A DNA stretch of 64,000 nt, from positions 92,162 through 156,161 of the forward strand of contig NZ_LZGN01000003.1 of assembly GCF_001690185.1 (NCBI RefSeq). Reading direction: 5' to 3'. A model generated the notes under the pieces. The model saw only the letters and a program-made list of their open reading frames with translations, had not been told where the DNA came from and made no database searches. A program made the position numbers and the translations under genes. Position 1 is the stretch's first letter. Each line of letters opens with the position of its first letter. The stretch comes from Gilliamella sp. wkB308. Lineage in GTDB: Bacteria > Pseudomonadota > Gammaproteobacteria > Enterobacterales > Orbaceae. This document shows, piece by piece, positions 39,109-50,228 of the stretch.

Positions 39109-39926
39109 ATAATACCGCAGTAGAAATTGAAAAACTTAAACAGTTAAGTGAAGCAAATAGTCACAGCAATTATATCTCAATTTACACCTCTAAAAAGCAA
39201 CAAAATTTATCTAATATACCGATTTTAAAGCCATTATTAATAATTATATTAAGTGGTTGCAAAGTGATTGGTAATGAAAAAAAATTAGCCTGTAATACCG
39301 GAGATTTCATCTTTTTTACCGATGTTCAGTCAATGAATATGAGAAATATACCCGCAAATACGAATTACTTTGCATTACTTATTGATTTTGAGTTTTCAGA
39401 TTTTAATGATACTTCGATCAATATAAACCCTAAAAAAAATAATGAATATACCGCAGGGAAAGCAAATTCTGCCTTTTATAAATGTGTTTCACAAATGATA
39501 GAATGCTTAGAATGGGCATCTGATGACATCGTCACAAATCGTAGAAAAGAAATTATTAAACTGTTAGTCCATTCCGGTTATAAAAATTTGGCATGTTTAC
39601 CCAATCGAAAAGAAACCACGCAAAAAGTAATTGAAATATTTAACAAAAAAGATAATAAAAAAATAACCATTGATGAAATTTGCAAAGAAATCTGCATGAG
39701 TAAAGCAACGTTGTATCGAAAATTGAAACTTGAAGGGGAAAATATACAAAAAATTAAGGAAAAACTGGTTATGGGACAAGCGCTTCATTTATTACAAACC
39801 TCTAATTTTTCAACAGAATATATCGCTGAAATGATAGGATATTCTTCATCCAGTCGGTTTTCACAAAGATTTAAAGCTAATTTTGGATTAACGCCAAGAG
39901 AATTAAAAAACACCAAACGAAACTAA
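39105..39926 (+). CDS. AraC-family transcriptional regulator
   Basis: A 273-residue regulator. The N-terminal 165 residues look like a cupin-type or unknown sensing domain (PLLIIILSGCKVIGNEKKL, CNTGDFIFFTD). The C-terminal pair of helix-turn-helix motifs is clear: ITIDEICKEICMSKATLYRKL (about 187-207) and STEYIAEMIGYSSSSRFSQRFKANFGLTPRELK. The N-terminal half resembles virulence-type AraC proteins (Rns/GadX-like) more than sugar regulators, a soft impression. No operon partner follows; targets unknown. The start overlaps the stop of the upstream His-rich frame. Confidence 0.85.
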   Translation: MNNTAVEIEKLKQLSEANSHSNYISIYTSKKQQNLSNIPILKPLLIIILSGCKVIGNEKKLACNTGDFIFFTDVQSMNMRNIPANTNYFALLIDFEFSDFNDTSININPKKNNEYTAGKANSAFYKCVSQMIECLEWASDDIVTNRRKEIIKLLVHSGYKNLACLPNRKETTQKVIEIFNKKDNKKITIDEICKEICMSKATLYRKLKLEGENIQKIKEKLVMGQALHLLQTSNFSTEYIAEMIGYSSSSRFSQRFKANFGLTPRELKNTKRN

Positions 39927-40613
39927 TAAACATTTCATCATTTATTCCATTAAATGGAAACAACGTTAAGAATGAATATTACTTTCGCTGGCAAACATGC
40001 TAGTTCTAGTAATTGAATAAATGGTGGAACTTTAAAGATTTTCATATCTATCTTAATAGGTAGACATACAGGAATTAAGGTTGAATCAGCCTTAATTCAA
40101 AACAAAAATAAGACAGCCTTTACTTATTTCGTGACTTTGCCTGAAAATTTGTGAACACTTTTAGCGACAACAAGACCACTAAAATTAAATTAACAAAATA
40201 GCGCTGAATTTCATCATATGAAAACGATTGAATTTTCATACAACAGTCTTAAAATGACAAACACAAGCATTAATTTATTTACTGCTCAAGAAAATAACAT
40301 TGCCACAACTGTTAATCTTAACCCATTATGTTTATTAGAATTTAACACTTGTAGCTGGCTAAATTTGCGGTAAATTTTAACAATAACTGATATAAAAGAA
40401 ATGACATTTACATTCATTTTAGTGACAAAATCATTCATATTTATAAAATAATGAAAATATTTGGCGTAACAGCCCAATATTGATGACAAACATTAAGTTA
40501 ACTCAATAAACTAAAATTGCAATTTTATTCACTAATCGGTTTAAGTGATATGATTGATTCAAGATGACAATGACCATTATAGAAGATGATGGCGATTAAA
40601 TCGAAAAAATAAA
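39927..40613. other. AT-rich spacer after the AraC regulator
   Basis: About 690 bases with no convincing gene. A 67-codon minus-strand frame at 40286-40489 lacks family features and looks like chance. A short palindrome, TTCCAT-TAA-ATGGAA, occurs 20-odd bases after the AraC stop and may be its terminator, without a T tract. Confidence 0.5.
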
Positions 40614-40658
40614 TAACCATAACCAACTCATTAAAAAACCAATCGATTGGTTATGGTT
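40614..40658 (-). terminator. Terminator of the yhiI-rbbA-yhhJ operon
   Basis: AACCATAACCAA (40615-40626) and TTGGTTATGGTT (40647-40658) are perfect twelve-base arms. They enclose a second palindrome, ACCAATCGATTGGT, that is followed on the minus strand by TTTT. Two alternative hairpins are therefore possible 20-odd bases after the yhhJ stop. Confidence 0.65.
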
Positions 40659-40679
40659 TATCAGCATATAGCAAGAAAC

Positions 40680-41813
40680 TTACGATCCCATATTAACAAT
40701 TGAGCTACGAAAACGTCTTAATGCAATGAAGAAAAAGACCGATCCGATACCAATTAACCAAACATAGGATGTCCATATAACGCTTAATCCTGCACCACGA
40801 TACAATATAGCTTGTCCTAATTCGACGAAATGTGTTGTTGGAGCAATCATCATTATATTTTGCACAACTTCTGGCATACTTTCCCTAGGGGTACTACCAC
40901 CGGATAACATTTGCAACGGTAATAAAATTAAAATTAATAACATGGCAAATTGTGCCGTTGATTTGGCTATGGTTGCCATAAAGATTCCAAGTGACGTTGT
41001 CACAAATAAATGTAAAGCGGCACCAATTAAAAATAACGTAATTGAGCCAGTAATCGGAACATTAAGCCAGCTTTTTACCACCAATAGTAATGCCACCCAA
41101 GTTGAGATTAACACCACTAATCCCATTGACCATACCTTAGATATCATTATTTGAAACGGTGTGACAGGCATGGAAAGCAGATGATCGATAGTACCATGTT
41201 CACGTTCTCGCATTAATGCTGCTCCGGTTAAAATAATGGATAACGTCGTTACAATATTAATGATTTCCATTACCGAGCCAAACCAAGAGCGAGTTAAATT
41301 CGGATTAAATGCGGTATGAACTTGAATATTGACAGGTAAATCGGTTGCTTTGCTATAACGATTAACATACTCTGTCACTTCACCCGTGATTATTTGTGTG
41401 ATATAACCATTTCCCACAAAAGCTTGTCCCATTCGAGTCGCATCGATATTTAATTGAATTTCAGGGCTTTGATTGTTCAATACATCACGCTGAAAGTTAG
41501 GCGGAATATTTAAAGCAAAGGTATAGCTATCGTTATCCATGCCTCGATCCACCTCATCCATTGAGTATAATTTTACTGGTTGGTTGAACATCGGCGGATA
41601 AAAAGCCGCAACAATTTGTCTTGATAACGGTGAATCATCTTCATCAACTACCGCTATAGAGGCATGATGAAGCGAGTCAGATGTTGCTGTAGCGGCAATA
41701 TAAATATCAAACGTAAAACAGTAACCTATTAACAGAAGCATGATAGGATCGCGTAATAGTCCCCATAATTCTTTAATACCTAATCGATAAATATTAATTA
41801 AGCTTTGCTTCAT
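40680..41813 (-). CDS. yhhJ: ABC-2 type permease (YhhJ-like)
   Basis: A 377-residue inner-membrane permease. One N-terminal helix (about 18-40), a large extracytoplasmic domain (about 45-170), then five helices to the end, including ILTGAALMREREHGTIDHLLSMPVTPFQIMISKVW, the ABC-2 coupling region. LQMLSGGSTPRESMPEVVQNIM is the other conserved segment. It starts just after the rbbA stop with a two-base gap. Last gene of the export operon. Confidence 0.92.
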   Translation of the reverse strand: MKQSLINIYRLGIKELWGLLRDPIMLLLIGYCFTFDIYIAATATSDSLHHASIAVVDEDDSPLSRQIVAAFYPPMFNQPVKLYSMDEVDRGMDNDSYTFALNIPPNFQRDVLNNQSPEIQLNIDATRMGQAFVGNGYITQIITGEVTEYVNRYSKATDLPVNIQVHTAFNPNLTRSWFGSVMEIINIVTTLSIILTGAALMREREHGTIDHLLSMPVTPFQIMISKVWSMGLVVLISTWVALLLVVKSWLNVPITGSITLFLIGAALHLFVTTSLGIFMATIAKSTAQFAMLLILILLPLQMLSGGSTPRESMPEVVQNIMMIAPTTHFVELGQAILYRGAGLSVIWTSYVWLIGIGSVFFFIALRRFRSSIVNMGS

Positions 41814-41815
41814 AA

Positions 41816-44614
41816 CTACCCTTCCTGCTTTTTAAGAAGAAAAATACTGGCGCACAGCACAACAGGAATAGTGACTAATAATGCGAATAAAGAATTGTGT
41901 AAATCATTAAAACCCAGTGCTTTATTAAATACACCTCGTGCAATGATTAGCATATGTGTTGTCGGATAAACTTCACCGATATAGCGCCCACTACCTTCTA
42001 ATGATGCCACTGGATTAAGCAGACCCGAAAACTGAATAGCAGGTAACATGGTGCCGACACAGGTTAAAAAGATCACAGCAATTTGACTACGTGTAATTGT
42101 TGACGCCAACAATCCCAGCCCGGTTGAAATAATACAATAAGCTAAAGCAGCCAAGCATAACGTGAATAAACTGCCTTTGATTGGCACACCAAAAATAGTA
42201 ATCGCCATAAACAGCAACAGCAAAAAACTAAACATAGAAATAATAATATACGGTACTTGTTTACCTAATAAAAATTCAGCACGCGTTACAGGGGTAACAT
42301 ATAAATTAATAATCGATCCCATCTCTTTTTCACGGACAACCGATAAAGCAGCCAACATGGAAGGAATCATCAATAATAAAATAGGAATAACCGCAGGTAC
42401 CATTGACGGTAAGCTTTTTACATCAGGATTATATCGATACCGCGTCTCAATATTCGCCAAACTGGTGGAATCTTTTCCCGACATTTCTTTCACTTTTTGA
42501 CTTAGCCAAGCAAGGTGCATACCTTGTACATAACCTTTAATGGTTTCTGCTCGTAGTGGCATGGCACCATCTATCCAAACACCGATATCAACTGAATCAC
42601 CACGTTGAATATCTCGTCCAAAATTAGGGGGAATTTCAATCGCTAACGCAATATCATTACTTCGTAAACGGGCATCCATGTCTGCATAATCCGTTATAGG
42701 CGGTCTTTCAACAAAGTAACGTTTTGAACCAGACAAATTAAGCGTATAATTTTGACTGATTTCACTTTGGTCACGATCGAGCACGGCAAAACGTAAATTT
42801 TCGACATCTAACGTAATCCCATACCCCATAACGAGCATTAAGATTGCCGAACCCAATAACGCCAACATCGCTCGCAAAGGATCTCGCGACAGTTCAAGTG
42901 TTTCACGCCATAAACAACCAATCATCCGAGTTAAACTGAATCCTTGAAGATGATTTACTGGTGGCATGACTGTTTGGGATTTGTCGGCGGTAACTGGTGC
43001 TTCGGTCGATTTTTGTTGTTCATCACTATCATCAGCACCTGCATCAACTAGGTAGCGAATGAAGGCATCTTCTAATGTGGATGCATCTTTCGAAGCAATA
43101 ATATTATCGGGGGTATCACTTGCCAGCACTTTCCCCGCATGCATTAACGAAATTCTGTCACACCTTGCGGCCTCATTCATGAAATGAGTGGTTATGAAAA
43201 CAGTGACTTTATCTTTACGGGATAATTCGATGATCAAACGCCAAAAGTCATCTCGAGCAATCGGATCGACGCCCGATGTCGGTTCATCTAAAATCAATAT
43301 TTCTGGGTTGTGCACAACGGCGACCGATAAAGATAAACGCTGTTTAACCCCTAAAGGTAAGCTATCCGGTAGATTTTGCGCATCTTGTTCTAATCCAAAC
43401 CGTTTAAGAAGTTCAGAAACACGTTCAGGTATTTTACTTTCTTCAATGCCAAATAAACGTGCATGTAGCACTAAGTTTTGCTCAACCGTTAATTCACTGT
43501 ACAAAGAAAAAGCTTGAGACATATAACCTAAATGCCGTCTGGTATTAATATCATTGGCATCAACAGGTTTTCCAAATAACCAAGCTTCACCGGACGAAAT
43601 CGGTAATAAGCCGGTTAGCATCTTCATGGTTGTTGATTTACCACAACCATTTGATCCTAAAAAACCAAAAATTTCGCCTTGTTTAATCGAAAAATTAACA
43701 TGATCGACTGCAATAAAATCACCAAACTGCTTGGTTAGCCCTTTGGCTTCTATCGCTGTTTGTAGATTGTTATTTACATCCAAAGGTGGAATTTCAACGG
43801 CTTGATAGCCTTGTTTGGCACTTTCTGGCATCAACTGAATAAAGGCATCGTCTAAATTATCTTTTCCTGTTTGGCTTAATAATGATTTAGGTGTGCCTGT
43901 TTCTAAAATCTTACCGCCATACATCGCAACAAGCCAATCAAAGTTTTGTGCTTCATCCATATAAGCTGTTGCCACAATAACGCTCATTTGTGGTCTTTGC
44001 TGCCGAATTTTATTGATTAATTGCCAAAATTGCGCTCGGGAAAGGGGATCAACCCCCGTGGTAGGTTCATCGAGAATCAGTAAATCGGGGTCATGAATCA
44101 AAGCAGAACATAAACTGACTTTTTGTTTCATACCCCCTGATAGTCGCCCTGCTGGTCTTGATAAAAAGGGATACAGCCCAGTACTTTTTGTTAATTCGTC
44201 AATACGACGTCGACGCTCTGCGGCATCATTACCAAATAAACGGGCAAAAAATTGCAGATTTTCCTCGACAGATAATGTCGGATAAAGATTTTTGCCTAAT
44301 CCTTGTGGCATGTAAGCAATGCGCGTACACACCGCTTTACGATGTGACTTATCTTGCATATCGCCATCTAAAACATAAACGGAACCGTCTTGAATGACAT
44401 GTGCGCCCGCAATCAAAGATAGCAAACTTGATTTACCTACCCCATCTGGCCCAATTAATCCCACCATGCACCTTGGTGGAATAGTTAAACTAATCTTATC
44501 CAGCGCACAATTTTTTTTATAATGCAGTGAAACATCGCTAATTTTAACCACTGCATCATCAATAGATTTAGCTCCTGCTAATAAAGCTAAATCCTTATTG
44601 TCTGAATCTGACAT
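41816..44614 (-). CDS. rbbA: RbbA-like double ABC ATPase fused to an ABC-2 permease
   Basis: A 932-residue fusion. ABC domain 1: Walker [12 protein letters not shown] at about 55-65, [27 protein letters not shown] domain 2: [11 protein letters not shown] at about 317-327, [13 protein letters not shown]; its signature reads [11 protein letters not shown] instead of LSGGQ, so ATP hydrolysis at one site may be weak. From about residue 575 an ABC-2 membrane domain follows, with a large periplasmic loop and five C-terminal helices. E. coli RbbA has the same plan and has been described as ribosome-associated, although the operon looks like a HlyD-type exporter. Second gene of the operon. Confidence 0.93.
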   Translation of the reverse strand: MSDSDNKDLALLAGAKSIDDAVVKISDVSLHYKKNCALDKISLTIPPRCMVGLIGPDGVGKSSLLSLIAGAHVIQDGSVYVLDGDMQDKSHRKAVCTRIAYMPQGLGKNLYPTLSVEENLQFFARLFGNDAAERRRRIDELTKSTGLYPFLSRPAGRLSGGMKQKVSLCSALIHDPDLLILDEPTTGVDPLSRAQFWQLINKIRQQRPQMSVIVATAYMDEAQNFDWLVAMYGGKILETGTPKSLLSQTGKDNLDDAFIQLMPESAKQGYQAVEIPPLDVNNNLQTAIEAKGLTKQFGDFIAVDHVNFSIKQGEIFGFLGSNGCGKSTTMKMLTGLLPISSGEAWLFGKPVDANDINTRRHLGYMSQAFSLYSELTVEQNLVLHARLFGIEESKIPERVSELLKRFGLEQDAQNLPDSLPLGVKQRLSLSVAVVHNPEILILDEPTSGVDPIARDDFWRLIIELSRKDKVTVFITTHFMNEAARCDRISLMHAGKVLASDTPDNIIASKDASTLEDAFIRYLVDAGADDSDEQQKSTEAPVTADKSQTVMPPVNHLQGFSLTRMIGCLWRETLELSRDPLRAMLALLGSAILMLVMGYGITLDVENLRFAVLDRDQSEISQNYTLNLSGSKRYFVERPPITDYADMDARLRSNDIALAIEIPPNFGRDIQRGDSVDIGVWIDGAMPLRAETIKGYVQGMHLAWLSQKVKEMSGKDSTSLANIETRYRYNPDVKSLPSMVPAVIPILLLMIPSMLAALSVVREKEMGSIINLYVTPVTRAEFLLGKQVPYIIISMFSFLLLLFMAITIFGVPIKGSLFTLCLAALAYCIISTGLGLLASTITRSQIAVIFLTCVGTMLPAIQFSGLLNPVASLEGSGRYIGEVYPTTHMLIIARGVFNKALGFNDLHNSLFALLVTIPVVLCASIFLLKKQEG

Positions 44615-44627
44615 ATACTATCTCCAA

Positions 44628-45701
44628 TTATTTAGTTGGACATTTGGCTACATCAGATAAATCAGCTGGCCAGGATGTATTCGGATTAAGCTTAACCCAA
44701 GCCACACCAGGTAATCCTGTTTTAACTTGATTAATAAAACATTTTAATAATTCAGGATCGAGCTGCGCTTTTACTCTAAACATCAATTTTTGGCGTTCAT
44801 CTTTCGTTTCAACCGTTTTAGGGGTGAACTGTGCAACACTCGAAACAAACGAAATTTTAGCTGAAATGGCTTTGTCAGGTAAGGCATCTAAAATCAGTCT
44901 AACTTCGTCTCCAATGCCCACTTTGCCCGCCACAGTTTCAGGCAAGAAGAAAGTTAGATACACGTCATACAAATTAACCAGATTAAGTACTTTACCGCCA
45001 GAAGGCATCACTTCACCTAACTGAGCAATACGATATTGGATACGTCCATCAACAGGTGCAACGAGTGTACTGTCATCAATATCGGCTTGGATTTGTCTGA
45101 TATTGGCATCAGCAACATTAATGGCTGACTTAGCACTTTCCACGCCAGCTTGCGCAACTTCTATCGCGGCATCCGCTGCCGTTACTTGTGATTGAGCAGA
45201 ATCTAATGCCGCTTTGGCGCTATTGAATTTAGCGGTATCATCATCAAATTGTTGAATAGACAAAGCCCCTTTTTGATAAAGGGTGGTTGTTCGTTGAAGA
45301 TGTTTTGAAGCGATATCTAAATCACTTTCACGCTGAGTGACACCGGCTAAAGCCGCAATTTTATCACTCATTTTTAAAGAAACTTGTGCTTTAGCACTCG
45401 CCTCATTACTGATGGCTTGAAGGTATTGGGCTTGAGCTTCGTTTAATTTGGCTTGCAACGTATCAGTTTGCATTACAACGAGTGGTTGCCCTGCCTTAAC
45501 AAAATCGCCTTCATTCACATTAATTTTTTCAATTCGACCGGCTAATTTTGCAGAAATATTGATTTCGGTTGCCTCAATACGCCCATTTCCACTAGTAAAA
45601 TCGGCACCATATCCATCCGTTTTTAATTGCTGCCATGCAATAAAAATAATAGCAAGTATAACGACGGTGATAATAATCCATTTTTTGCTTATTTGTTTCA
45701 T
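44628..45701 (-). CDS. yhiI: HlyD-family membrane fusion/adaptor protein (YhiI-like)
   Basis: A 357-residue periplasmic adaptor. One N-terminal membrane anchor (about 8-26), a split biotinyl-lipoyl-like domain (GRIEATEINISAKLAGRIEKINVNEGDFVKAGQPLVVM), a long alpha-helical hairpin (about 75-195, Ala/Gln rich), then DSTLVAPVDGRIQYRIAQLGEV and the beta-barrel domain. First gene of a minus-strand operon with rbbA and yhhJ, 13 bases from rbbA. The exported substrate is unknown. Confidence 0.93.
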   Translation of the reverse strand: MKQISKKWIIITVVILAIIFIAWQQLKTDGYGADFTSGNGRIEATEINISAKLAGRIEKINVNEGDFVKAGQPLVVMQTDTLQAKLNEAQAQYLQAISNEASAKAQVSLKMSDKIAALAGVTQRESDLDIASKHLQRTTTLYQKGALSIQQFDDDTAKFNSAKAALDSAQSQVTAADAAIEVAQAGVESAKSAINVADANIRQIQADIDDSTLVAPVDGRIQYRIAQLGEVMPSGGKVLNLVNLYDVYLTFFLPETVAGKVGIGDEVRLILDALPDKAISAKISFVSSVAQFTPKTVETKDERQKLMFRVKAQLDPELLKCFINQVKTGLPGVAWVKLNPNTSWPADLSDVAKCPTK

Positions 45702-46048
45702 AACTCATGCCTTGTTCAAGATAATTAATTTATAATCAAGCTTAACGAAATAATGAATCGTTATATGCTATTTAGTAATGATTAAATAATAACAAATGTT
45801 TTTTACAAATAAAATCAGCATACAAAATAAACGCAAGAAATGTTAAAAAATTGAAAATCATCGGATCTTTATCAATTTATCTCTCCAAATTAATGTTTTC
45901 TAGTCATAAGGATTATTAATAAATTAGCAATACAGATTAAAAACGGGGTGAAACATAAACGTTAGTCATAGGCAAATCTTACAGTAAGTGATATGCTTGT
46001 CATCTTATTAATGGATTTAATTTAATTAGCAACTCAAGGTGATTTTGT
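45702..46048. other. Divergent promoter region of yhiI and argE
   Basis: About 350 AT-rich bases between divergent genes. Promoters for both must be here, but no -35/-10 pair is clear. I looked for ARG boxes before argE and found only a poor partial match near 45752, not good enough to call. Confidence 0.4.
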
Positions 46049-47206
46049 ATGGCACTGCCTTCTTTTTTAACGCTTTATAGTGAACTGATATCAACCCCAA
46101 CAATCAGCAATGTGACCAATGAAAAACTCGATTTTTCAAACAAACCTTTAATAGATAAATTAGCTAACTGGTTTGAAGCATTAGGGTTCAAAATTGAAAT
46201 ACAGCCCGTACCGAATACTCGCGATAAATTTAATTTATTAGCGACTTATTCAAATAGTGAAAACCAGACACAAGGTGGATTACTGCTTAGCGGTCATACT
46301 GACACCGTCCCTTTTGATGATGGGCAATGGACTAAAGATCCTTTCAAATTGACGGAAGAAAACAACAAGTTATATGGACTAGGTGCCGCTGACATGAAAG
46401 GTTTTTTTGCTTTTATATTAGATGCCTTACGTGATATGGATCTAACCAAACTGACTAAACCTATTTATGTTCTTGCTACCGCTGATGAAGAAACCACTAT
46501 GGCTGGTGCATCATTTTTTGCTAAACATACTCACTTACAACCCGATTGTACAATCATTGGTGAACCAACATCATTAATACCGATACGAGCACACAAAGGT
46601 TTTATTTCTAACTCAATCAAAGTCATTGGTAAGTCTGGTCATTCCAGTGATCCAGACAAAGGAATAAATGCGATTGAAGTCATGCATTTAGCTATCGCAC
46701 AATTGTTAAAACTCAAACAACAGTTTAAAGAACGATATCATAATGACGGTTTTACTGTCCCCTACCCGACGCTTAATCTTGGGGTAATTCATGGCGGCGA
46801 TGCAGCAAACCGTATTTGTGGTTGTTGCGAGCTAATTATTGATATTCGTGTATTGCCAAATAACGATGTTAATTCGCTCTATCATGATCTTTGTCAGGCT
46901 TTACAACCGGTCATGGACAAATACCCTAACCGTATTTCGGTTGAATATGAAGTATCCCCAATTCCGGGTTATGAATGTAAAAAAGATCATCCTGCCTTAC
47001 AGCAAGTTGAAAAATTAGTTGGTCAAACTGCGCAAACCGTAAACTACAGTACAGAAGCGCCCTACTTAAACCAAATTTCACCAACTATTGTATTAGGTCC
47101 TGGTTCAATTGAACAAGCACATCAACCTGATGAGTTTATTTCAATGGATTTTTTAAAACCAACTAAAATAGCTATCGAAAATTTGATTAAAGATTTTTGT
47201 TTATAA
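46049..47206 (+). CDS. argE: Acetylornithine deacetylase
   Basis: Arginine synthesis: N-acetylornithine to ornithine plus acetate. 385 residues, M20 metallopeptidase fold. [13 protein letters not shown] (about 79-91) and [13 protein letters not shown] (about 110-122) give His and Asp metal ligands. [15 protein letters not shown] holds the catalytic Glu, [14 protein letters not shown] the next ligand, and [16 protein letters not shown] is the lid domain strand. The final His is in EQAHQPDEF. It stands alone, away from other arg genes in this window. Confidence 0.94.
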   Translation: MALPSFLTLYSELISTPTISNVTNEKLDFSNKPLIDKLANWFEALGFKIEIQPVPNTRDKFNLLATYSNSENQTQGGLLLSGHTDTVPFDDGQWTKDPFKLTEENNKLYGLGAADMKGFFAFILDALRDMDLTKLTKPIYVLATADEETTMAGASFFAKHTHLQPDCTIIGEPTSLIPIRAHKGFISNSIKVIGKSGHSSDPDKGINAIEVMHLAIAQLLKLKQQFKERYHNDGFTVPYPTLNLGVIHGGDAANRICGCCELIIDIRVLPNNDVNSLYHDLCQALQPVMDKYPNRISVEYEVSPIPGYECKKDHPALQQVEKLVGQTAQTVNYSTEAPYLNQISPTIVLGPGSIEQAHQPDEFISMDFLKPTKIAIENLIKDFCL

Positions 47207-47244
47207 AAAATATCCTTTTCGCCGGAAAAGTCGGCGAGAAGGAT
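47203..47244 (-). terminator. Terminator of rnz
   Basis: On the minus strand ATCCTTCTCGCCG, seven-base loop, CGGCGAAAAGGAT, followed by ATTTTTTATAAA. The stem starts at the rnz stop codon. On the plus strand it lies just after the argE stop. Confidence 0.75.
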
Positions 47245-48161
47245 TAGATATTGAACGTTGAAAAATCACTCGCAATTTCCGTATGAGCAAATATGCTTCT
47301 TGCCTCATTAAGTAATTTATCATTATCTTTAAGACTATATCTTGGGCTGATATGGGTCATGATAAGCTGCTGGGCATTGGCTTGTTTGGCAATCGTTGCT
47401 GCATGAACAGTAGTAGAATGCCCTCGTTCTAGGGCTTTTTCTTCCAAAGCATGCTCTTGAGTCGCCTCATGAACCATTAAATCAACATCTTTGGCTAGCG
47501 CAATAGAGGCTTGACAAGGGACAGTGTCACCAAAAATTGCCAATTTTCGACCTTCCCTTACCGATCCTAAATAATCATTACCATGAATAACACGGCCGTC
47601 TTCTAAGGTAACCGTTTTACCGGCTTTCAAAAGTGCATAGTGTGCGCCAATTTCGATATTATCTTGTTTCAATTTATCGATATCTAGACTGGCTGGTAAA
47701 TCCTTTTCAATAATACGATAGCCAAAGCAAGGAACGCGATGCTGCAACAATTTTGCTTCGACTTTGAACTTTTCATCTTCGAAAACCGTACAGTCTTCTT
47801 CAAGCTCAATGATATTGAGTGGATAACTTAACCAAGAGTGACTAATTGCGATAACCGTTTCAATAAATTGCTTCACCCCTTTAGGTGCAATTAAGGTTAA
47901 AGCGGATTGATTTTGCATTAAAGAACGGGTAGTTAACACCCCAGGTAGCCCAAACAGATGATCACCATGTAAATGCGTTAAAAAAATCATCTCAAGTTTT
48001 GCAAGACTAAATTTAACTTTTTGCATTTGCATTTGTGTGGCTTCACCACAATCAAACAACCATAATTTGCCACGTTCTTGCAAAAGATCTAACACAATAC
48101 TACTCACATTACGCTCAGCTGTTGGGCAACCAGCACTGGTGCCTAAAAAAGTCAATTTCAT
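47244..48161 (-). CDS. rnz: Ribonuclease Z/BN
   Basis: Metallo-beta-lactamase-fold nuclease that processes tRNA 3' ends. 305 residues. GTSAGCPTAERNVSS (about 7-21), FLTHLHGDHLFGLPG with the HxHxDH metal site (about 60-74), LQHRVPCFGYR, AIFGDTVPC, MVHEATQ and the final HIS in IMTHISPRYS are all present. It is downstream of yccJ by five bases, so probably cotranscribed. Confidence 0.94.
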   Translation of the reverse strand: MKLTFLGTSAGCPTAERNVSSIVLDLLQERGKLWLFDCGEATQMQMQKVKFSLAKLEMIFLTHLHGDHLFGLPGVLTTRSLMQNQSALTLIAPKGVKQFIETVIAISHSWLSYPLNIIELEEDCTVFEDEKFKVEAKLLQHRVPCFGYRIIEKDLPASLDIDKLKQDNIEIGAHYALLKAGKTVTLEDGRVIHGNDYLGSVREGRKLAIFGDTVPCQASIALAKDVDLMVHEATQEHALEEKALERGHSTTVHAATIAKQANAQQLIMTHISPRYSLKDNDKLLNEARSIFAHTEIASDFSTFNI

Positions 48162-48166
48162 AAAAT

Positions 48167-48394
48167 TTAGATATTTTTACGCTCGATTGTTTGTTCGCCC
48201 CAAAACAGTCTATCTGCTTTTGTTTTAGAAAAGGCAAGTGGCAATACTTCATCACTTCCTTCCGACCAAATTTGTTCAGCAAGCTTTTCATCATTATTCG
48301 CTAACTCAAAAATGGCTTCTGCAATTTCTAGAGATGTTTCACGAATTTTTGCCCAAGAACGAAGATCATGTATTTCTTTTTTGGTTTGATTCAT
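48167..48394 (-). CDS. yccJ: YccJ-like small protein
   Basis: A 75-residue acidic protein. ATG 48394 has AGGGG eight bases upstream and is chosen over an in-frame GTG at 48415. It resembles E. coli YccJ along its length: [37 protein letters not shown] and the C-terminal [13 protein letters not shown]. Function unknown. In E. coli it is linked with wrbA; here it is paired with rnz. Confidence 0.88.
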   Translation of the reverse strand: MNQTKKEIHDLRSWAKIRETSLEIAEAIFELANNDEKLAEQIWSEGSDEVLPLAFSKTKADRLFWGEQTIERKNI

Positions 48395-48469
48395 TTTTAT
48401 ACCCCTTTTTTGCACGATTAGGTGTAAAATACCCTCAATCTACATAAATTACAATAGGTGTATCATTTT

Positions 48470-49243
48470 ATGCTAACGATAATTTCTCCTGCCAAGACCC
48501 TCGATTTTCAAAGTCCGCTTATCACGAAAACGCACACATTACCTAAATTTATTAAAGATTCTGAAATACTTATTAAAGAGTGTAAAAAATTATCGACTGA
48601 CGATTTAGCTAAATTGATGTCAATTAGTCCAAAATTGGCTGAAGTAAATTATGAACGATTTCAACATTGGCATAAAGAATTTAATCTTGAAAATGCCAGA
48701 CAAGCAATTCTTGCTTTTAAAGGTGATGTGTATGAAGGGCTTCATGTCGACGATTTTTCAGAAGCAGATTTACAATTTGCTCAGTCTCATTTACGGATCT
48801 TATCCGGACTTTATGGTCTACTTAATCCCCTTGACCTTATTCAACCCTATCGTTTAGAAATGGGGATACGCCTAAAAAACGGTCATAACAATAACTTATA
48901 CCAATTTTGGGGGGATAAATTAACCGACCAGTTAAATAATGAGTTTCATAAAACTGCAAATCCAACGTTGATCAATTTAGCCTCGAATGAATATTTTAAA
49001 GCCATTAAACCAAAACAATTAAAAGCGACGATTATCCAACCTATTTTTTTAGATGAAAGTAAAGGTGAATTCAAGGTAATTAGTTTTTATGCCAAAAAAG
49101 CACGAGGATTAATGAGCCGTTACATCATCAAAAATAACCTCAATCAACCCGATGATATAAAAAGCTTTAACCTTGAAGGCTATCAATTTGATCCAAAACG
49201 ATCGACGCAGTTAGAATGGTATTTTATTCGTAAACAACAATAA
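48470..49243 (+). CDS. yaaA: Peroxide stress protein YaaA
   Basis: DUF328/UPF0246 protein of 257 residues from ATG 48470; an in-frame GTG at 48458 is not favoured, because E. coli YaaA begins at the equivalent Met ([14 protein letters not shown]; here [14 protein letters not shown]). [42 protein letters not shown] and [20 protein letters not shown] segments are the family hallmarks. In E. coli it limits iron during hydrogen peroxide stress and binds DNA. Followed 14 bases later by an AEC transporter. Confidence 0.93.
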   Translation: MLTIISPAKTLDFQSPLITKTHTLPKFIKDSEILIKECKKLSTDDLAKLMSISPKLAEVNYERFQHWHKEFNLENARQAILAFKGDVYEGLHVDDFSEADLQFAQSHLRILSGLYGLLNPLDLIQPYRLEMGIRLKNGHNNNLYQFWGDKLTDQLNNEFHKTANPTLINLASNEYFKAIKPKQLKATIIQPIFLDESKGEFKVISFYAKKARGLMSRYIIKNNLNQPDDIKSFNLEGYQFDPKRSTQLEWYFIRKQQ

Positions 49244-49257
49244 ATAGTAATTATCAT

Positions 49258-50217
49258 ATGGCTTTTTTTTCTACGTTAGGACAACAATTTGTTGCAACAT
49301 TACCGCTATTTATTCTTATTTTATTAGGCTATGTAGCGGTTAAATTAGGTCGCTGGCAAAAAACGGTGACCGACAGTTTAACCAAATTCACCTTCTACAT
49401 CGCATTTCCGATTATGCTCTTTCAAATTATGAGCCATTTTTCCGAGCATTCTGAAATCGATATGAAACTATTATTTGTTTTCTTCGGTAGCTCATTTATT
49501 GTTTTTGCTTTAGGTTGCTTAATCGCCTATAAATGTTTTCACCTAAATGGTTCTGAAAGTACGATGTTTGCTATGGGGGGAATCTATACCAATACAGTAT
49601 TTGTGGGTATCCCAATCATAAAAATGCTACTGGGTGACAGTGCAATTCCAATTGTTGCGATTATTGTGATCTTTAATGCACTTATTTTATGGACGCTAGC
49701 AACAGTATCGATCGAATTTGTACAAATGGGAAAACTTTCCAGCAAAGGATTTATTAAAGCATTCAAAAATGTCATCAAAAATCCTATAATTATAGGGATT
49801 TTTGCTGGTATTATGGTTAATTATACGGGTATCACATTACCTAAATTCATTCAACAATCCACAAAAATGGTCAGTGATATGACAGCACCTTTATCACTTA
49901 TTGTATTAGGCATGGGGCTGGCCGAATATCAAATCCGGAACAAATTACACATTACCGCAACAATCTGTATGATAAAACTGGCAATACTACCTATTGTTAC
50001 ATTTGTGACAGGAAAACTGTTAGGATTACCCGTATTGGAATTACAAGTTATTGTATTATTAAGCTCGGTATCGATTGCGATCAACTGTTATATGATGGCA
50101 AGACAATTTGAGGTATTGCAAGGCCCTATTGCATCAAGTTTGCTCATATCAACAGCATTATCATCCATAACAACACCGTTGATATTATCCATCATGTTAC
50201 AATTTGGCTTAACATAA
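49258..50217 (+). CDS. AEC-family transporter, copy 2
   Basis: A 319-residue membrane protein with about ten hydrophobic segments, same family as 34691-35674 but clearly a different paralogue. TLPLFILILLGYVAVKLGRWQ at the N-terminus, FAMGGIYTNTVFVGIPIIKMLLG with the conserved polar residues (about 102-124), and LIVLGMGLAEYQI in the second half. Organic acid export or import is the family role. It is 14 bases downstream of yaaA, suggesting cotranscription. Confidence 0.86.
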   Translation: MAFFSTLGQQFVATLPLFILILLGYVAVKLGRWQKTVTDSLTKFTFYIAFPIMLFQIMSHFSEHSEIDMKLLFVFFGSSFIVFALGCLIAYKCFHLNGSESTMFAMGGIYTNTVFVGIPIIKMLLGDSAIPIVAIIVIFNALILWTLATVSIEFVQMGKLSSKGFIKAFKNVIKNPIIIGIFAGIMVNYTGITLPKFIQQSTKMVSDMTAPLSLIVLGMGLAEYQIRNKLHITATICMIKLAILPIVTFVTGKLLGLPVLELQVIVLLSSVSIAINCYMMARQFEVLQGPIASSLLISTALSSITTPLILSIMLQFGLT

Positions 50218-50228
50218 TGTTATTTAAT

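Noticed and set aside
40286..40489. 67-codon minus-strand frame after the AraC gene
   Set aside because: No start context, no family features, isolated in AT-rich spacer; probably chance.
43188..43517. 109-codon plus-strand frame inside rbbA
   Set aside because: Antisense to the second ABC domain; no independent features.
45740..45770. ARG box before argE
   Set aside because: Only a partial match to the operator consensus; not above what AT-rich sequence gives by chance.
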